Part shown: positions 59,909 through 64,000 of the stretch, one piece after another
How the letters are laid out: each line of letters begins with the position of its first letter
Numbering within the stretch: the stretch's first letter is position 1
From: Paraescarpia echinospica
Lineage: Eukaryota > Annelida > Polychaeta > Sabellida > Siboglinidae
Reading direction: 5' to 3'
NCBI GenBank assembly: GCA_020002185.1
Contig: CM034537.1
Location: 10,030,677-10,094,676, forward strand
Length of the DNA: 64,000 bases
Notes under the pieces: model-generated
Databases searched by the model: none
Told to the model about the DNA's origin: nothing
Seen by the model: the letters and a program-made list of their open reading frames with translations, nothing else
Position numbers and translations under genes: made by a program

Positions 59909-60302
59909 TCACCTACAGTCACCAAACTTCACATCATATATCTACAACACGTATTCTACACATACATAATTATTACGTGATACAAAAGTTAAATTTACTG
60001 TCTTTTATCGATCAAAATGTACAAGAAATTCATTAGTTTTTGCGTGTATTCATTAGTTCCACCGGAAACTCCGGTAGGTGGCGTCACTTTATGGTTGACT
60101 TCAGACATGGGGATAGGCTGAAGGCAACCATAAAGTGTCGCCACCTGCCGGAGTTTACGGTGGAACTAATGAATACACTCAAAAACAAGCGAATATTTTG
60201 ATCAATAAGACAGTAAATTTAATTGTTTGATCACGTGACAAATGTATATGTGTAGAATAAGTGTTGTAGATATATGATGTGAAGTTTGGTGACTGTAGGT
60301 GA
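59909..60302. repeat. 394-bp near-perfect palindrome (foldback element)
   Basis: The left arm begins TCACCTACAGTCACCAAACT at 59909 and the right arm ends with its complement at 60302. The arms, roughly 195 bases each, match through TTCACATCATATATCTACAA, TAAATTTACTGTCTT, GTATTCATTAGTTCCACCG and CACTTTATGGTTG, with a handful of mismatches and small indels. The unpaired centre is about 10-15 bases at 60105. No coding capacity. Confidence 0.95.
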
Positions 60303-60591
60303 CTATTATCATGGATGTCTTGCTGCTATTATAAACTTAATAAAGCGTGGACAATTTCATTAATAACAAATTACCTTAGTTCACTCTGCTGTTTATAGAT
60401 GAGTATGATTTGACATTTTAATTATTGTCAAACTTCTCTAAGAATTAAGTCAGTTAAGATTGGATTGGACGGGTCAGCCAAGTAGCATATTGCACAGCGC
60501 TTTGAGCGAGCAATCCTAAGGATTCCATGGTAACGTTTCGTTTATTGACGTACTTGTTTCGTATGATAGCATCTATCGGAAGTTGTTACCG

Positions 60592-60599
60592 TGACGTCA
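60592..60599 (+). promoter_or_regulatory. CRE-like palindrome TGACGTCA
   Basis: A perfect TGACGTCA lies 14 bases before a candidate start codon at 60613, in a locally GC-richer stretch. The motif is the consensus for CREB/ATF binding; promoter function is inferred from position. Confidence 0.4.
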
Positions 60600-60612
60600 A
60601 GACGTAAACAAG

Positions 60613-63479
60613 ATGGCGACTGAAATGACATATTTTCAGGTCCGTCGGAAGCTTTTCATAGAACAAATCATTACAAATACTGGATACGTGATTTATATGC
60701 ATGATGCACTACCCACGATAACCATTAGTTATACAAGAAAAATTGCTGCGTAAAAATATAGTATTTAGTTTTTAAATAAGGACTTAAATGTGTGGATCTG
60801 TGCAGTGATTATACAAAGTCAAAGGCTCATTTCTCAACCAAGATTTTGGCTAGGCCTAGGTTATACTATAGACATATGTAGTATAGTACTAGTAGGCCAC
60901 AATTTCGACTCGGTTGATGCCGGTGTCATACAAAATACTGTGGACAAACAGTTAATTACAGTATAATAGTTGCTGCTACTTAAACAATTAGAAGCGTGTT
61001 CTGTAGATTGGGCAGAGATAGTCTCATCCTTGACCTTGCATTGGTGTGCAGCGATAGAAATAAGCCAGAATATTTACTTGTCCGCCGGACAAGTAAGTTT
61101 TGAAATCTACTTGTCCGCCAAAATATTTACTTGTCCGAGTGGTTGTCAAGGGGAATCGAAGCTTCGGAAAAAACTTAAAAAGTCTGTCTTATTTTTATGA
61201 CAACAACACCATGTTCCTGCTGTTTCGTTGCATGTACATCTGAGTGACTTGTGATCAAAGACACAATTTGATTTAGTCTGCAAATTTCTAAATTGCAAAA
61301 TTTGCAACTATTTTCCGGTCCGTTATTATTCATCACAAATATTAAAAGTAAACACGTTACATGATGTATAACAACGTTTTAGTGATGCTGATATGAATGT
61401 TTTTATTAATAACAAATAATTAAAAACAGACCACCGCAGTTGGCGGAAGCTGACGGGGTCAGGACACTGTTCGACTTCCTGCTTGGTTACAGACGAAAAA
61501 GTATATTTTTGGGAAATAATTTGTTTACAATATTCACCTGCTCTGACATAAGTGCATTTGAGTAGTCATATTTCTAGATGTGATTGTAGAAGCTGTTGAC
61601 AATAAAATGGTGTATTTTTAGTTGATTTTACTAAGCGGAAGGGTATTTGGCAGCAATTTGGCTAGTTGACCCATTAGCTAGATTACTGCCTGCATCCATT
61701 TGTAAATATTGACGGGTGTCATAAATACAGGCATTTTGTAAGAGCTAGAAACATTAGATTTTGACTAAACTCGACCAGCATGTCAATGAGATGATGATAA
61801 TGGCAGGTGAGAAGTTTAATACTTTTTCTAGGTCGCGTTTTCTTATAATCAGACAAAACGTTAACATGGTCACCAATGAGAAAACTATCAATGTGCTGAC
61901 CCCTGACATATCATTAAGATAGGTTTTCTTTTGCAGAATAACAATGGAATGGTGACTGGCAGCCATGTTGTAGCAATCATTGATTCATAGTAGATGGCTG
62001 CACTGATTGAATAGACAAAACATGGTCACTGGTTACCATTTCATATCTATTCTGGCTAATATGTACACCCTGCAATTGTGTGATAACTTTGAAATGAAAT
62101 TCCCTGAAGATTATTTAAACTTAATGTGACTTCATGTTGACCATTGCACTAATTTAATCAAAGTCTATGATTTGCAGAATGAAGTTTGTTGAGCATCAGT
62201 AACAAATGTTGCCCCATGTCATCTCGAAAGAATGATGAAGCACATCGTTGAGTCCGTGGAAAGCCTCCAGCACTGTGAAAGTCCGGCCCAAGAGTGGCAG
62301 ACACTGGTCTCATTGAAACAACGTCTACAGCCTTTCACTAATGTTGAGCAATTTTCGCTGGATGAGGAAAACATAGAGCATGACTTTTTGAGAGGTGTTC
62401 ATGATCAGTTTAGTGATGATGAGAACCCATTTCCCTCTGCAAGAATCACTACAGTGTTTCAGAACTCCACAAGCTTGAATCAGTTTGTCTGCTACATTTT
62501 CAATCGTCGGTTTGGTTGGTCAGAGAGCCAAGTTGACCGAGGCAACAGACATCGACATGAGGAGAATGCGAACTTTAAAGCAAAAATCAATGAACTGTTG
62601 GATCAGTTTCTGTCATGGTTAGTTTGTTTTATTATGTTTTTACATTTCTATTTGGTCATATATCTTATTAGTAGCATTTAGTACAGGTGCATTGTTTGAA
62701 ATGTTAAAATATGTTTACCTTACATTAAGATATATTAACAAACATTTTGTTGATACTGTCTTAATTACCATTGCGAAACAAAGGCACATATACATGCATG
62801 CTAGCACATATGCACATGTGAACGTACGCATGCATACACACACTGTAGATTAATTTACATAAATTGTTGTTCATAATTATATTTGCAACATCCAAGGAAT
62901 TATTGAAATTAAAACTGTGACTGTTCGTCAGTATTTCCAATTTTAGTATTTGGATTCACCACTTGTTGTTATACTTCTGCAAGAGACTTGCACACCAATA
63001 CTTGTTTTATTCTCACTTGCTGAGATGTCTACAATTCCAGGTTTCATCACCAGGAGATGAACATTCCTTTAGTGGAGAGCTTTCTACACTGCATGGCAAA
63101 GTGTGAGTTTTAATAGGATGTAACACTAACATAATATAATATTATATTGTGTATATAACAATACCATTTTTATAATCTAGCAGCCAATGTTCAAACTTCA
63201 ATATCTAAAAACAATACATACTATATTAACAGTGTCTTCAGCATTTTGCGGAAGGTAGCTATAGTTTTAGATGATTTTAAAGAGATTGGAACTTTGTTCC
63301 AGCTTTTGGGAATTTTAAGTAGGAGGATTTCTGATATAATGGATAATTTGGTTGCTTTATGTTTGTGTTCAGCACATAACAAGCCAGTGGTGAGGAACCA
63401 GACGTTGATCAGTGTGATGGAATGGCTGAAGCGATGTGTTCCTCTCCATCCCACCGAGCCACAGTATGATGCAGTCAAG
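60613..63479 (+). CDS. Unrecognised multi-exon gene, 5' part
   Basis: A run of phase-compatible exons continues beyond the window: candidate 60613-60639 (MATEMTYFQ), candidate 61440-61484 (LAEADGVRTLFDFLL and one base), then 62200-62617, 63041-63102 and 63373-63479, which are more secure. The last three encode a helical, charged protein containing HIVESVESLQHCESPAQEWQ, DDENPFPSARITTVFQNST, NFKAKINELLDQFLSWFHHQ, EMNIPLVESFLHCMAK, NQTLISVMEWLKRCVPLHPT and EPQYDAVK. The style suggests an alpha-helical repeat or scaffold protein, but I recognise no family and assign no function. The gene's 3' end is outside the window. Confidence 0.65.
60640..62199 (+). other. Intron DNA of the unrecognised gene
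   Basis: Holds a small cluster of ACTTGTCCG motifs (61077-61140), including a 19-base palindrome ACTTGTCCGCCGGACAAGT, and the low-confidence exon at 61440-61484. Otherwise nothing recognised. Confidence 0.5.
62200..62617 (+). CDS. Unrecognised gene, main visible exon
   Basis: Taken to start after AGCATCAG and end TG|GTTAGT, splitting a Trp codon. It is open from TNVAPCHLERMMKHIVESVE to INELLDQFLS. An in-frame TGA at 62190 limits how far upstream it can extend. If ATG 62232 is the start, the exon could instead begin after TTGCAG at 62177 as a partly untranslated exon. Confidence 0.7.
63041..63102 (+). CDS. Unrecognised gene, exon
   Basis: Follows CAATTCCAG and ends AAGT|GTGAGT. It encodes FHHQEMNIPLVESFLHCMAK after the split Trp codon. 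Confidence 0.7.
63200..63365 (-). mobile_element. LINE 3'-terminal fragment in intron
   Basis: The minus strand reads KATKLSIISEILLLKIPKSW, then NKVPISLKSSKTIATFRKML and KTLLI with a stop. This is the very C-terminus of a CR1/Jockey-type LINE polyprotein (the WNxLPxxLR..KSxxTFKKxLK pattern). It ends about seven bases before the acceptor of the next exon. Confidence 0.75.
63373..63479 (+). CDS. Unrecognised gene, last visible exon
   Basis: Follows TTTGTGTTCAG and ends AAG|GTCAGG. It encodes HNKPVVRNQTLISVMEWLKR and CVPLHPTEPQYDAVK, phase compatible with the preceding exon. Confidence 0.7.
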
Positions 63480-63871
63480 GTCAGGAACACAACATTTTCT
63501 TCAAGTCTAATTCAGAAATATGAACTCTGGACAGTCTAATAATGTCTGCCAATTGATCAATTTAAATGCATTAATTTTGTTTAATAACAGTTCTGAAACA
63601 CTTAACTAACTTCACAAAACAAATTGTGTCACAGTTATTGTCTTATTTAGAAGGGTTTTAAATAATAAATATAATACCAGATTAAGTGATTTTGATGTAT
63701 TACTATGTGTGAGTGGTGCCATTGGAGTTGTAACAAACCTGTATTTCTCATATTACGGTGTCTAATATACGTAATAAAACCACACATGAACAAAAACAAA
63801 TGTTTAGGACCTACATTTACATACAATTTGTTATTGATTTTAAAATGAACAAGGTGTGACTTCCTTTTTAG

Positions 63872-64000
63872 TCCTTTGGGCCGAAGGTCCAAGGGACTAT
63901 TGCCATCACTCTGCGTCCGCTGTCCGCTGTTAGCTGCCGTATCTCAGAAACTGTTCAGCAACTTTTTCTAATTTTGTTAGACGAATCTTAGGGTACTGCC
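63872..64000 (-). repeat. LINE-derived dispersed repeat, copy D (partial)
   Basis: The complement of the family end seen at 47195-47330 and 48510-48640 (TTAGTCCTTTGGGCCGAAGG, TAGCTGCCGTATCTCAGAAA), truncated by the window edge. Confidence 0.85.

Overview
This is eukaryotic, animal-type DNA: intron-split genes with GT-AG junctions, animal gene families, long dinucleotide and minisatellite arrays, and a dense load of CR1-like and RTE-like LINEs, Ty3/gypsy LTR elements, a hAT transposon and MITE/foldback elements. The mix suggests a marine invertebrate such as a mollusc or lancelet, but nothing here fixes the species. No bacterial-type operons, CRISPR arrays, rRNA or tRNA genes were seen.

Layout. 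(1) 3496-13825 (+): the last eight coding exons of an SLC7 (LAT/y+LAT-like) amino acid transporter light chain; the first exons lie upstream of the window. Its introns hold a 29-bp array that multiplies the exon's own 5' splice site, a 44-bp array of about 32 units that fuses a donor-like sequence to a mariner/pogo-type MITE end, an antisense CR1-like LINE, and a second 29-bp minisatellite. (2) 13826-26561: probable 3' UTR, then an intergenic transposon cluster. This includes a deleted hAT element (17739-19090) and a minus-strand Ty3/gypsy element with both LTRs and a TTTAC target duplication (19502-25097), interrupted within gag by a minus-strand RTE-like LINE. (3) 26562-41763 (+): a seven-exon EF-hand calcium-binding protein of 254 residues. 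Its introns contain a 24-bp minisatellite, a rearranged second gypsy element, several long (GT)n tracts, an Asp/Arg-codon minisatellite and a nested foldback element. (4) 42550-43312 (+): a frame-broken Cys-rich coding relic. (5) 44329-50562 (-), first exon possibly near 52012: a UBE2V ubiquitin-conjugating enzyme variant with three clear exons; its introns carry several copies of a LINE-derived dispersed repeat. (6) 52600-60303: gene-poor sequence with simple repeats, a 234-bp tandem duplication and a 394-bp near-perfect palindrome. (7) 60613-63479 and beyond (+): the 5' part of an unrecognised multi-exon gene that leaves the window.

The three recognised genes belong to unrelated processes (amino acid exchange, calcium sensing, Lys63-type ubiquitination), so no shared pathway is implied. 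The most unusual feature is how often tandem arrays begin at or just after 5' splice sites (exons ending at 5233, 12473 and 36292). In the first case the exon end and its donor are part of the repeated unit, and using any downstream donor brings in an early in-frame stop. All exon limits were deduced by eye from reading frame, GT-AG signals and family similarity; no transcript evidence was available.
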